Assembly (NCBI GenBank): GCA_964449445.1
Contig: CAYUZT010000002.1
Location: 62,001 to 126,000, forward strand
Source: JABFSS01 sp964449445
Lineage (GTDB): Bacteria > Patescibacteriota > Gracilibacteria > Peribacterales > Peribacteraceae
Reading direction: 5' to 3'
DNA length: 64,000 nt
Shown here: positions 52,021-59,026 of the stretch, piece after piece
Position numbering within the stretch: position 1 is the first letter of the stretch
Layout: every line of letters starts with the position of its first letter
Notes under the pieces: model-generated
What the model was told of the DNA's origin: nothing
The model's database searches: none
Seen by the model: only the letters and a program-made list of their open reading frames with translations
Position numbers and translations under genes: made by a program

Positions 52021-53286
52021 ATGGAAATAACCTACCGAGTGCGGGGTGGCATTCCCCTCGTCGGCGACGTTGCCGTTGGTGGCTCCAAAAACGCGGCACT
52101 TCCGCTCATCGCGGGGAGCATTCTCGCACAGGGGGAAACAGTTCTGCGCAATGTTCCCAAACTCCGCGATACGCTCGCGATGCTCAGGATTCTCGATTTC
52201 CTGGGAGCAGAGACAAGCTTTGAGGAAGGCACCGTGCGTATTCGCGCCGAAAAAATCCGTAGTCAGCCGATCCCTGCCGAGTATGTCTCAGCACTTCGCG
52301 GCAGTATCGTTCTTCTCGGTCCTCTCCTCGCACGCTTTGGCGTGGTTGAGATGGCGTATCCCGGTGGGTGCGTGCTCGGCAAGCGCCCCGTACAGGCGCA
52401 CGTGCAGGCGTTCGAGCAGATGGGAGCCGAAGACATGAGTACCGATGACACGCTGCATCTCCAGGGCACGCTCCAGCCGTTCCACGTGATCCTCCCCGAG
52501 TTCTCCGTGACCGCCACCGAGAACGTGGTGCTTGCGGCGGCCTTGATTCCCGGCGAAACGCGCATCGATCTGGCCGCTGCGGAGCCGCATGTGCAGGAAG
52601 TGGAGCGCTTCATCGTGAAGATGGGCGCAAAGGTGGATGGCATCGGCGGGCATACAGTGTTCGTCCACGGGAAAAAGAATCTCACCGCGACGGAGTTCTC
52701 CGTCACATTCGACTATCTGGAAGCAGGCGTGTTAGTGCTTGCAGCGCTTGTGACGCGCGGGAGGCTGCGCATTCACGGTGTGGACCGCGAACATCTTTTG
52801 AGTTTTCTGGATGCCCTGCGCCGCTTTGGTGCTATCTGGAAGTACGATGACGCTGAGCAGACACTCTTCATCGATGGCGAACTGAGTTCCCTCAAATCGA
52901 TGAGCGTCCGCACGAACGTTTTCCCCGGCTTCCCGACCGACTTGCAAGCGCCCATGGGTGTGGCGATGACGCAGGCGAGCGGCGTGAGCCGCATGTTCGA
53001 GCGTCTGTACGAAGGTCGCATGGCGTATCTGTATGAACTGGAGAAAATGGGAGCGCATGTGGAAATTCTCAACGCCCACCAGGCGCTCATCATCGGCCCG
53101 ACGCCGCTCAAAGGCCGCACCGTTGCCAGTAACGACATCCGCGCCGGTGCCGCAATGGTCCTGGCCGCACTCTGTGCTGAAGGCGAGACGACGATCACCG
53201 ATGTGCGGTATATCGAACGCGGGTACGACAGGTTGGATGAGAAGTTACGAAGCCTGGGAGCGAAAATAGAGAGACAGGAGAAATAG
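52021..53286 (+). CDS. murA: UDP-N-acetylglucosamine 1-carboxyvinyltransferase
   Basis: A 421-residue enzyme for the first committed step of peptidoglycan synthesis, transferring enolpyruvate from PEP to UDP-GlcNAc. GGSKNAALPLIAGSIL is the N-terminal signature. YPGGCVLGKRPVQAH holds the active-site cysteine that fosfomycin alkylates, so the enzyme should be sensitive. FPTDLQAPM holds the catalytic Asp. TACAAT lies nine bases before the ATG. A 9-bp-stem hairpin follows the stop directly. The product is the substrate of MurB, encoded 6 kb away. Confidence 0.96.
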   Translation: MEITYRVRGGIPLVGDVAVGGSKNAALPLIAGSILAQGETVLRNVPKLRDTLAMLRILDFLGAETSFEEGTVRIRAEKIRSQPIPAEYVSALRGSIVLLGPLLARFGVVEMAYPGGCVLGKRPVQAHVQAFEQMGAEDMSTDDTLHLQGTLQPFHVILPEFSVTATENVVLAAALIPGETRIDLAAAEPHVQEVERFIVKMGAKVDGIGGHTVFVHGKKNLTATEFSVTFDYLEAGVLVLAALVTRGRLRIHGVDREHLLSFLDALRRFGAIWKYDDAEQTLFIDGELSSLKSMSVRTNVFPGFPTDLQAPMGVAMTQASGVSRMFERLYEGRMAYLYELEKMGAHVEILNAHQALIIGPTPLKGRTVASNDIRAGAAMVLAALCAEGETTITDVRYIERGYDRLDEKLRSLGAKIERQEK

Positions 53287-53307
53287 CCGCAGGTCTTCGA
53301 CCTGCGG
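53287..53307. repeat. CCGCAGGTC-TTC-GACCTGCGG hairpin after murA
   Basis: A perfect 9-bp stem with three-base loop, starting on the base after the murA stop. Same family as 15923 and 46352. No T-run, so not a classic terminator. Confidence 0.6.
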
Positions 53308-53482
53308 TGAGAAGAATCCGAGGAAGCCGAAGAGTCCGAGGTCCAGATGTAGAGGGAGGATCGGAGTCTTTTTCCTGTTTCACTATCTCCTTTGCCAACT
53401 GGTCCTTGGAGTCCTCGGAATCTTTGGACTCCTTTCTCTCGCATCCTTTACCTTTGCCACGCTTCCCCTCTATTATCCCTTC

Positions 53483-54019
53483 GTGCTCACCTTCTCGACC
53501 CTCGGCCCTTCTTCCTTCCGCGTCACGGGCGGGCAGACGCCGGTTGTGGTTTTTCCCGATAGTCCCAAAGCAGCAAAGGACACGATCACTCTCGTCTCCA
53601 TTCCGGAGGAGCCTTCCAAAAAATTAGAATCAGGATCCATCTCCTGGCCTGGGGAATACAACCTGGGCGGAATTTCGGTGCGCGGCATCGGGCACGATGA
53701 TGGCAAGCAAGTCAGCTACGTTGCCGATGTCGACGGCATCCGCTGCGCATTCCTTTCTGCACCGGTCAAGGATTGGACCGATAAGCAAATCGAAGCCGTG
53801 GGCGATATCGATGTCATGGTGCTCTCTGCAGCGGAAGCAAAGCTCACGCAGAAGTTGGTTGATGAGTTTGATCCCCGCGTTCTCATTCTGCTTCCCGGCA
53901 CTGACAAAGATGCGCTCAAATCCGTCGAAAAAGTGATCGGTGTCAAAGAGCGTGCAAGTGAGTACAAACTGAAGGGGGCGCTGCCCGCAGAAGGCCGAGA
54001 AGTGGTCGTTTTGGCCTAA
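53483..54019 (+). CDS. UlaG-like metallo-beta-lactamase-fold protein lacking metal ligands
   Basis: A 178-residue protein aligned with the MBL-fold family seen in UlaG and CPR homologues: FSTLGPSSFRV, ISWPGEYNLGGISVRGIGH, SYVADVDGIRCAFLSAP and KQIEAVGDIDVMVLSA. The HxHxDH loop and later metal histidines are missing, so hydrolase activity is doubtful; a binding or scaffold role is possible. The GTG start at 53483 is preceded by TATTAT with exactly six bases between, the same arrangement as at dnaN. Upstream lies 170 bp of palindromic repeat. Confidence 0.75.
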   Translation: MLTFSTLGPSSFRVTGGQTPVVVFPDSPKAAKDTITLVSIPEEPSKKLESGSISWPGEYNLGGISVRGIGHDDGKQVSYVADVDGIRCAFLSAPVKDWTDKQIEAVGDIDVMVLSAAEAKLTQKLVDEFDPRVLILLPGTDKDALKSVEKVIGVKERASEYKLKGALPAEGREVVVLA

Positions 54020-54116
54020 ATTTGTCATCCTGAGCCCTTCACTTCGTTCAGGACAGGCTTCGCGAAGCATAGCTTAGCTTGCCATTCATTTATATTTTCA
54101 TTGGTTAAGGAACCAG

Positions 54117-54148
54117 AAGATCGCTGTCTGTGATAGCGATCTTTTGTT
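54117..54148 (+). terminator. Rho-independent terminator
   Basis: AAGATCGCT (54117-54125) and AGCGATCTT (54135-54143) form a perfect 9-bp stem around a nine-base loop, followed by TTGTT. It ends the transcript of the MBL-like gene. Confidence 0.75.
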
Positions 54149-54238
54149 ATGCCACACTATTCATCCTCACAGGGTGGGCAGTTTTGGTATGCATTCGGAT
54201 AAAAAGTTGTAGTCTTCTTCTTATCCCCCCTCTTTCCT

Positions 54239-54475
54239 ATGGCCGCTACAGAAATCCCCGAACCTACACCACTCTCCGCAGCATTGAGTATGCATAGAAT
54301 GAGTCCTCAAGCGCGCCTGTGGATATTGGAAGGAATGAGTAAAGAAAGACGGCAAAAAATGCTTGCTGATGTTGAAGCTCTCGAAGAATCAGGAAGTCCC
54401 GGTGGTGCATATCTTTCGGGTTTGAGGCTTTCCATTCAACGATCTATTACCAATGATCTTGCTGCCGCCGCGTAG
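54239..54475 (+). CDS. Small hypothetical protein
   Basis: A 78-residue helical protein (MHRMSPQARLWILEGMSKERRQKMLADVEALE), slightly acidic, without signal peptide, cysteine or known motif. Preceded by a pyrimidine-rich stretch and no Shine-Dalgarno sequence. It stands alone between a terminator and a convergent methyltransferase gene, so it is probably its own transcription unit. Could be a regulator-sized protein, but nothing specific is visible. Confidence 0.5.
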   Translation: MAATEIPEPTPLSAALSMHRMSPQARLWILEGMSKERRQKMLADVEALEESGSPGGAYLSGLRLSIQRSITNDLAAAA

Positions 54476-54487
54476 CCGAAGCGACAT

Positions 54488-55033
54488 CTATTTCACGTAC
54501 ATCACTACTTTCTCCTCCTCCCGCACTGGTTCAACGCCGGGAATGCGGAATGAGTGGGAGATCACGCGGCAGCCCGGTTTCAATTGCGACCAAATTTTTT
54601 CTTTGAATGATTGCATGGCAGAAGGGACGAGATAACAGAAGAGAATGTCGGCATCGCTGTAGTTCTGGTTCCAGAAGTTTTTGAATTGGATCGAGGAGTT
54701 GCGATGGAAGAAAGAGCGAAATTTGGCGATCAGGAAAATGGGAATCGAAAGTTCGTAGCCCGTTGCCCGTGCTCCTTTGGACGCTGCTGCAAACACCAGT
54801 CGTCCATCACCGCAGCCGAGGTCGTAGACCTGCTCTCCTTTCTTGATATCGGCCAAACTGATCATTGTATCCATCGTTTTTCGCAGAGTCGGCACAAACA
54901 GTGGCCCTCTCCAGAGGGCGTAGGTTCCCGGGAGAATCACGGCCAGGACGAGTGGTACCCAAATTAACTGTCCCGGAACAAAAGGGATCAGGAGAATGGC
55001 CAGGACGAGGAGGAAGATTTCGGGCATAGGCAT
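54488..55033 (-). CDS. Membrane-anchored SAM-dependent methyltransferase
   Basis: A 181-residue protein: two hydrophobic stretches at the start (EIFLLVLAILLIPFVPGQLI and WVPLVLAVILPGTYALW) anchor a class I methyltransferase with motif I VYDLGCGDGRLVFAA and the ribose-binding acidic residue in ATGYELS; ADILFCYLVPSAM is motif IV-like. The fold is compact and lacks a large substrate domain, and the membrane anchor suggests a lipid or envelope substrate. ATG at 55033 or 55027. It lies between a small convergent gene and tRNA-Arg. Confidence 0.8.
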   Translation of the reverse strand: MPMPEIFLLVLAILLIPFVPGQLIWVPLVLAVILPGTYALWRGPLFVPTLRKTMDTMISLADIKKGEQVYDLGCGDGRLVFAAASKGARATGYELSIPIFLIAKFRSFFHRNSSIQFKNFWNQNYSDADILFCYLVPSAMQSFKEKIWSQLKPGCRVISHSFRIPGVEPVREEEKVVMYVK

Positions 55034-55089
55034 GGACCGAGGCCGTAGCCGAGGACCATGAGCGAGTCCGCCTAGGCGGACGAGTCGAA

Positions 55090-55164
55090 TGGTGACCCCG
55101 ATTGGAATTGAACCAACATTTACCCCTTAGGAGAGGGTCGTTCTATCCGTTGAACTACGGGGTC
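55090..55164 (-). tRNA. tRNA-Arg (anticodon CCT)
   Basis: On the minus strand the acceptor GACCCCG pairs with CGGGGTC, then discriminator A and encoded CCA (55090-55092). T8 and A9 are present; the D stem is GTTC/GAAC. The anticodon stem ACCCT/GGGGT has loop CTCCTAA, so the anticodon is CCT reading AGG. T-loop GTTCAATTC. 75 bases with CCA. Confidence 0.94.
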
Positions 55165-55252
55165 ACGGGAATGATTATGAATCGCCTAGTACAAATCAGA
55201 AAGGCCGGTTTTTCAGATTGCATGCGAATACAGGAAGGAGTACACTAAGTAC

Positions 55253-55272
55253 GTATTTACGTACCTAAATAC
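55253..55272. promoter_or_regulatory. Operator-like dyad before yefM-type gene
   Basis: GTATTTA (55253-55259) and TAAATAC (55266-55272) are perfect inverted repeats with a six-base spacer, ending two bases before ATG 55275. TACGTA also occurs twice. This fits autoregulation by the antitoxin. Confidence 0.5.
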
Positions 55273-55274
55273 CT

Positions 55275-55520
55275 ATGACGACTATTTCCTACACCGACCT
55301 GCGAGGCAAGCTGGCATACTTCCTCTCCCTTGTGGAAGATAATTGCGAAGAGGTTGTAGTAGATCGTGGGAAGGGAAGAAAAGCCATTATTCTTTCATTT
55401 GAGGATTACAGCTCTCTACTTGAGACGGCCTATCTGAATGCTTCAGTGAAGAATCGCAAGCACCTGGAAAGATCTCTAAAACAGGCGAAGAGTGGAAAGA
55501 CTATTCGTGTGCGGCTCTGA
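55275..55520 (+). CDS. yefM: YefM/Phd-family antitoxin
   Basis: An 81-residue antitoxin. MTTISYTDLRGKLAYFLSLV is the Phd/YefM DNA-binding opening, and RKAIILSFEDYSSLLETAYL the following core; the C-terminal KQAKSGKTIRVRL would neutralise the toxin. The gene is preceded by a perfect dyad that overlaps the expected promoter, as in autoregulated yefM-yoeB operons. The toxin gene starts four bases after the stop. Confidence 0.9.
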   Translation: MTTISYTDLRGKLAYFLSLVEDNCEEVVVDRGKGRKAIILSFEDYSSLLETAYLNASVKNRKHLERSLKQAKSGKTIRVRL

Positions 55521-55524
55521 CCCC

Positions 55525-55779
55525 ATGGAGATTGAATTCACGGAAGCGGCATATCAGGATTATCTTTGGTGGAAACGCCGTGACTCAAAAAAATATGAAC
55601 GAATTCAGAAACTCTGTCGGGAAATTCTCAAAAAGCCATTTGAAGGAATTGGAAAACCTGAACCGCTAAAGTTTGACTTACAGGGATGTTGGTCGAGACG
55701 CATCGACAGAACCCATCGTTTGGTTTATCGATTACATGGAGAAAAAGTCATTGTTATCTCCTGCCGTTATCATTATTAG
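55525..55779 (+). CDS. yoeB: YoeB/Txe-family mRNA interferase toxin
   Basis: An 84-residue toxin that cleaves mRNA on the ribosome. LQGCWSRRIDRTHRLVYRLHG and the terminal SCRYHY match YoeB, with the catalytic Glu, Arg and the C-terminal His-Tyr in place (the His is the general acid/base in YoeB). ATG 55525 gives the typical MxIEFTEAAYQDYLWW opening; a reading from 55492 overlaps the antitoxin and is less likely. Paired with the antitoxin at 55275. Confidence 0.9.
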   Translation: MEIEFTEAAYQDYLWWKRRDSKKYERIQKLCREILKKPFEGIGKPEPLKFDLQGCWSRRIDRTHRLVYRLHGEKVIVISCRYHY

Positions 55780-55883
55780 AGAACGTACGTATGCCATAAT
55801 CTTGGCAATCTTCGTAACAGAAGGTCTTCCATGACGTTCAAGGGGTAGTCAGGTCTATTCCTTTTCCAGTATCCTGCCTTCCT

Positions 55884-57530
55884 ATGAGTCGCAAAATTTT
55901 CACAGCAGTTCTTCTCCTGGCTCCCACAATCGCTCTCGCGCTCAATTATTCCGATGTGAGCAGTGAATACCGGGATGCTCCGTTCAGTCGGCCGGAAGCC
56001 ATCGCTATCAGCGTGCTCACAAACATTGGTGCCGTGCGGGGGAACCCGGATGGGACCTTTATGCCCAAGCGCACGCTCAACCGCGCGGAGTTTGCGAAGA
56101 TCGTCGCGCTCATCATCACGCAGCAACAGGAATTCGAAGATACTACGTGCTTTCCGGATGTGCGCACCGGACAGTGGTTCGCTGCGTACGTGTGCTTCCT
56201 GCGAGACCTTGGCAGCATCGGCGGCAATCCCGACGGCTACTACCATCCTGAGAGGTCGGTGAACTACGCTGAGGCGCTCAAGATTCTCACAGTGGCGTTT
56301 GGATACGATATTCCCGAACTCCAGCGCGGTGAGGCGTGGTACCAGCGGTACGCGGAGGCAGCCAAGGAACACGGCACCACACTCCCCATCAATCTCGCAT
56401 TCGATGCTCAACTGACGCGCGGCCAAATGGCACGTCTTGCAGCCGCGTTCTATGCGGAGCAACAGGGAGATCTGGAAAATTATCGTCGCGCGGAGCAAAG
56501 ATTGCCACCCGCTGCCAGCTCATCTTCTTCCAGCAGCAGTTCATCAGAATCGTCCAGTTCCTCCTCGAGTTCTTCGACCTCCTCGACCTCTTCCAGTTCG
56601 TCGAGCGCAGCCTACAATGGATTCCCCGTCCGCAGCCGTTTCCTCATTGCCGGCGAGCGCAGTCTGCCTGTTGCAGGTATTAGCGTGTTTGCCAATCTGG
56701 AACCCGTCTTCCTGCTCCGTGCAGAAGTGAAGCTGGAGAACGAGATTGAAGGGATCGACAGCATGTACGTGGTAGATGAGAACGGTACGGAACTCGCGCA
56801 GCTGAGCCTCGATAAAGTATTCGATCCCAACGAGAAAACCTGGCGCGGCATCTTCGTGCGCAAGGGCAACAGGATCGAGAAAGCGGAGCAGAAGATCTTC
56901 GGCGTCGAAGTGCGCATGAAAGCGCGCAATCAAGGTGGTACGTCCGAAGAGCTGGTCGAAGTCGATACCTTCAAAATCACCGTCGAAGGCGAGTGGTCGA
57001 CCGAAACGTACACATCAGGTTCGGATGTCGGCCCGTTCCCCATGCATCAGACCTCCATGGGACGCATCAGGGCGGTCCGTAATGCCCAGGAAGAAACGAG
57101 TATCCTGCCGCTCGGTCCTGGTCAGCAGCTGGCCTCCTTTGCCATCACCGGCTTTGCCGTTGATCAGGTAACAAACAAGATTGAGCATCTAGAATTTCAG
57201 GTGAGCAAATCGCCGCTCGTGAACATCGCTAACTGGCAGCTCGGCATTCCGGATTCCAACGAACGCCTGGCATGTTCGACAAGTGATTCCACGGTGAATT
57301 GTCTCAATATTCCCGAATCACTCGGGACCCTGAGTGGCAGCAACCGCACCTTCCGCCTCTTCGGCGATGTGAGTCTCAGCTCTGGAGCGACTGATAAGAA
57401 CGTCCAGATCAGCCTCAATTTGGCGGGCAACATCGGCACGAACGGAGCCATCCGCTGGAGCGACGGATCGGGGCACTTTAATTGGGTGGAGTTAGACCAA
57501 CCCCTTGCCAGGAGTACGTTGTGGAAATGA
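55884..57530 (+). CDS. S-layer-homology (SLH) domain protein
   Basis: A 548-residue exported protein: signal peptide FTAVLLLAPTIALA, then three SLH repeats (~30-75 VRGNPDGTFMPKRTLNRAEF; ~92-140 IGGNPDGYYHPERSVNYAEA; ~155-195 NLAFDAQLTRGQMARLAAAF) that bind cell-wall glycan, a ~35-residue Ser-only linker (~213-248) and a C-terminal beta-rich part from ~250. Probably an S-layer or surface protein. TATCCT lies eight bases before the ATG. The Ser tract is encoded by TCC/TCG/TCT/AGC mixes, so it is not a simple DNA repeat. Confidence 0.88.
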   Translation: MSRKIFTAVLLLAPTIALALNYSDVSSEYRDAPFSRPEAIAISVLTNIGAVRGNPDGTFMPKRTLNRAEFAKIVALIITQQQEFEDTTCFPDVRTGQWFAAYVCFLRDLGSIGGNPDGYYHPERSVNYAEALKILTVAFGYDIPELQRGEAWYQRYAEAAKEHGTTLPINLAFDAQLTRGQMARLAAAFYAEQQGDLENYRRAEQRLPPAASSSSSSSSSSESSSSSSSSSTSSTSSSSSSAAYNGFPVRSRFLIAGERSLPVAGISVFANLEPVFLLRAEVKLENEIEGIDSMYVVDENGTELAQLSLDKVFDPNEKTWRGIFVRKGNRIEKAEQKIFGVEVRMKARNQGGTSEELVEVDTFKITVEGEWSTETYTSGSDVGPFPMHQTSMGRIRAVRNAQEETSILPLGPGQQLASFAITGFAVDQVTNKIEHLEFQVSKSPLVNIANWQLGIPDSNERLACSTSDSTVNCLNIPESLGTLSGSNRTFRLFGDVSLSSGATDKNVQISLNLAGNIGTNGAIRWSDGSGHFNWVELDQPLARSTLWK

Positions 57531-57544
57531 CAGTGGAGAATCAT

Positions 57545-57630
57545 GCTCGTTAACTCGATAATTCGTTAACTCGTAATCAATTGTTGAGGATTGACTGTAA
57601 GATACGAGTTAACCAGTTAACGAATTATCG
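57545..57630. repeat. CTCGTTAACTCG inverted-repeat element, copy c
   Basis: Arms at 57545-57575 and 57603-57630 with a 27-base loop. From 57546 the first 35 bases (CTCGTTAACTCGATAATTCG...) equal the minus-strand start of copy d exactly, including ATCAA beyond the arm. The right arm supplies the pyrF stop codon. Confidence 0.88.
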
Positions 57631-58473
57631 TTTTCCCAATACTCCTCTCAACTCCTCCGACATTTTCTTTGCAGCCCCTTCTGCCGCCTCTTTCCAATCC
57701 TTCCCCGCACTCGCGTAAATAATTCCTCGGGAAGAATTCACAATTGCCCCCGTTCCATCGCCGATGAATCCGTGTTTCACATCCGTGGCAGTGCCTCCCT
57801 GTGCCCCGTAGCCGGGAATCAGGAAGGGAATATGCGGCATCAACGTGCGCAAGTACTTCAGTTCCTCCGGATACGTAGCGCCAACAACCGCGCCGATGCA
57901 GGAAAGCGAAGTTTTTTCGCCAAGAGATGTCGTTCCCCAGCCCTCCACCAGTTGCGCGAGATGTTCATGAACGGCCTCATCGCCTACGGGAAGATCCTGT
58001 AATTCGCCCGAACTCGGATTGCTGGTTTTCACCAAAACGAAAATGCCCTTGTTGTTCTTTACACACCGTTCCATGAACGGTTTGATGCTGTCGGAACCCA
58101 AATACGGTGTCACGGTGAGCGCATCGATGGGGCTCTCAGCCGAAAGATAGGCATCGGCATAGGCTTCGCATGTTGTGCCAATGTCGTTACGCTTACCATC
58201 GGCAATCACAATCAACCCGCGGTGTTTTGCATGTAAGCAGACTTCCCAAAAGACTTTCATCCCCTCCCATCCGAGGACTTCAAAGAATGCCAAATTCGGT
58301 TTTACCACGGAAGCGATATCCGCCGTTGCATCAATGATGCCGATACAGAAGTCGTGGACGCCAGATGCGTCTTTGGAAAGACCTTCGGGGAGCTTGCTGA
58401 GTTGGGGATCTAGACCGACGCAGACGGGAGAGGTTTTGGAGATCCGCTCGGTGAGAGAGTCGGCGAAGTGCAT
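57625..58473 (-). CDS. pyrF: Orotidine 5'-phosphate decarboxylase
   Basis: A 282-residue OMP decarboxylase of the longer subtype (type 2), the last step of UMP synthesis. CVGLDPQLSKLP, PNLAFFEVLGWEGM, VIADGKRNDIGTTCEAYADAY (the Asp-Lys-Asp charge network) and FLIPGYGAQGGT are diagnostic. TATACT is seven bases before ATG 58473, predicting a leaderless mRNA. Its TAA stop lies in the terminal arm of a repeat element, so the last residues may have changed on insertion. A TTAGGG-like tract lies just upstream. Confidence 0.95.
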   Translation of the reverse strand: MHFADSLTERISKTSPVCVGLDPQLSKLPEGLSKDASGVHDFCIGIIDATADIASVVKPNLAFFEVLGWEGMKVFWEVCLHAKHRGLIVIADGKRNDIGTTCEAYADAYLSAESPIDALTVTPYLGSDSIKPFMERCVKNNKGIFVLVKTSNPSSGELQDLPVGDEAVHEHLAQLVEGWGTTSLGEKTSLSCIGAVVGATYPEELKYLRTLMPHIPFLIPGYGAQGGTATDVKHGFIGDGTGAIVNSSRGIIYASAGKDWKEAAEGAAKKMSEELRGVLGKR

Positions 58474-58483
58474 TACGGGGAGT

Positions 58484-58514
58484 ATAGGGTTGGGGTTAGG
58501 GTTAGGGCTAGGGA
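58484..58514. repeat. TTAGGG-like tract upstream of pyrF
   Basis: TAGGGT-TGGGGT-TAGGGT-TAGGGC-TAGGG in the short gap between pyrF and the four-helix-bundle element. It overlaps the upstream side of the pyrF promoter. Confidence 0.6.
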
Positions 58515-58527
58515 GTTTGAAACTATG

Positions 58528-58989
58528 CTCGATAATTCGCTAACTCGTTAATTCGTATGCTGTTTAAAAGTTCTCTTTAGATTTGGATTGAGCGACTGGA
58601 GGTGATGAATCAATCGGGCAATCATGCTCGCGACTTTTTTCGTTTGGTCGACTATATCCTCAAATTCTTTTTGTTGAAGATATTGTTCATCTAAAGCATC
58701 GAATAAGTGTGATCGCACCTCGGCGGCTGATCTTTTGGCATATCCAAGAAACTGAATGAATTCAGGGATGGTCATCGCGTCACTGCCTTCTGCGATATTA
58801 TTCGATATAGAGCGAACTGCTCGGGTAATCTGATCGACAAATGCAAAATCTCTCCTTGCGCGGTCACGCTTGCATATCTGTCTGATTGCACGCGTGAGCT
58901 TGCGACTTTCTTTCCATACTTCCATGTCCTCAAATTTGTAGAGATGCACCATATTTGATTACGAGTTAACGAATTATCGAGTTAACGAG
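58528..58989 (-). mobile_element. IVS-like inverted-repeat element carrying a four-helix-bundle gene (copy d)
   Basis: Thirty-base arms at 58528-58557 and 58960-58989 pair in 25 of 30 positions (the differences are partly G/A, tolerable in RNA). The 402-bp interior is one ORF on the minus strand. The arms are the same sequence family as copies a, b, c and e, which have only ~25-base loops. The layout matches 23S rRNA intervening sequences: a stem whose loop encodes a four-helix-bundle protein. Confidence 0.75.
58548..58952 (-). CDS. Four-helix-bundle protein (S23 / Avd family)
   Basis: A 134-residue protein: EDMEVWKESRKLTRAIRQIC, RARRDFAFVDQITRAVRSISNNIAEGSDAM, then IQFLGYAKRSAAEVRSHLFDAL and a last helix. 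This is the family encoded by intervening sequences of 23S rRNA and related to Avd of diversity-generating retroelements; members bind nucleic acid. Start ATG lies eight bases inside one arm of the repeat, and the TAA stop lies inside the other arm. No reverse transcriptase is seen in the window. It may promote maintenance or movement of the repeat (inference). Confidence 0.88.
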   Translation of the reverse strand: MVHLYKFEDMEVWKESRKLTRAIRQICKRDRARRDFAFVDQITRAVRSISNNIAEGSDAMTIPEFIQFLGYAKRSAAEVRSHLFDALDEQYLQQKEFEDIVDQTKKVASMIARLIHHLQSLNPNLKRTFKQHTN

Positions 58990-59026
58990 TTGCCTGCCTT
59001 CCTTTGCGATTTGTCATTTGTCATTG

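Noticed and set aside
55253..55272. Transposon end at the YefM/YoeB locus
   Set aside because: The dyad lies on only one side and overlaps the promoter, which fits an operator.
58548..58952. Diversity-generating retroelement because of the Avd-like protein
   Set aside because: No reverse transcriptase and no template/variable repeat pair are visible in the window.
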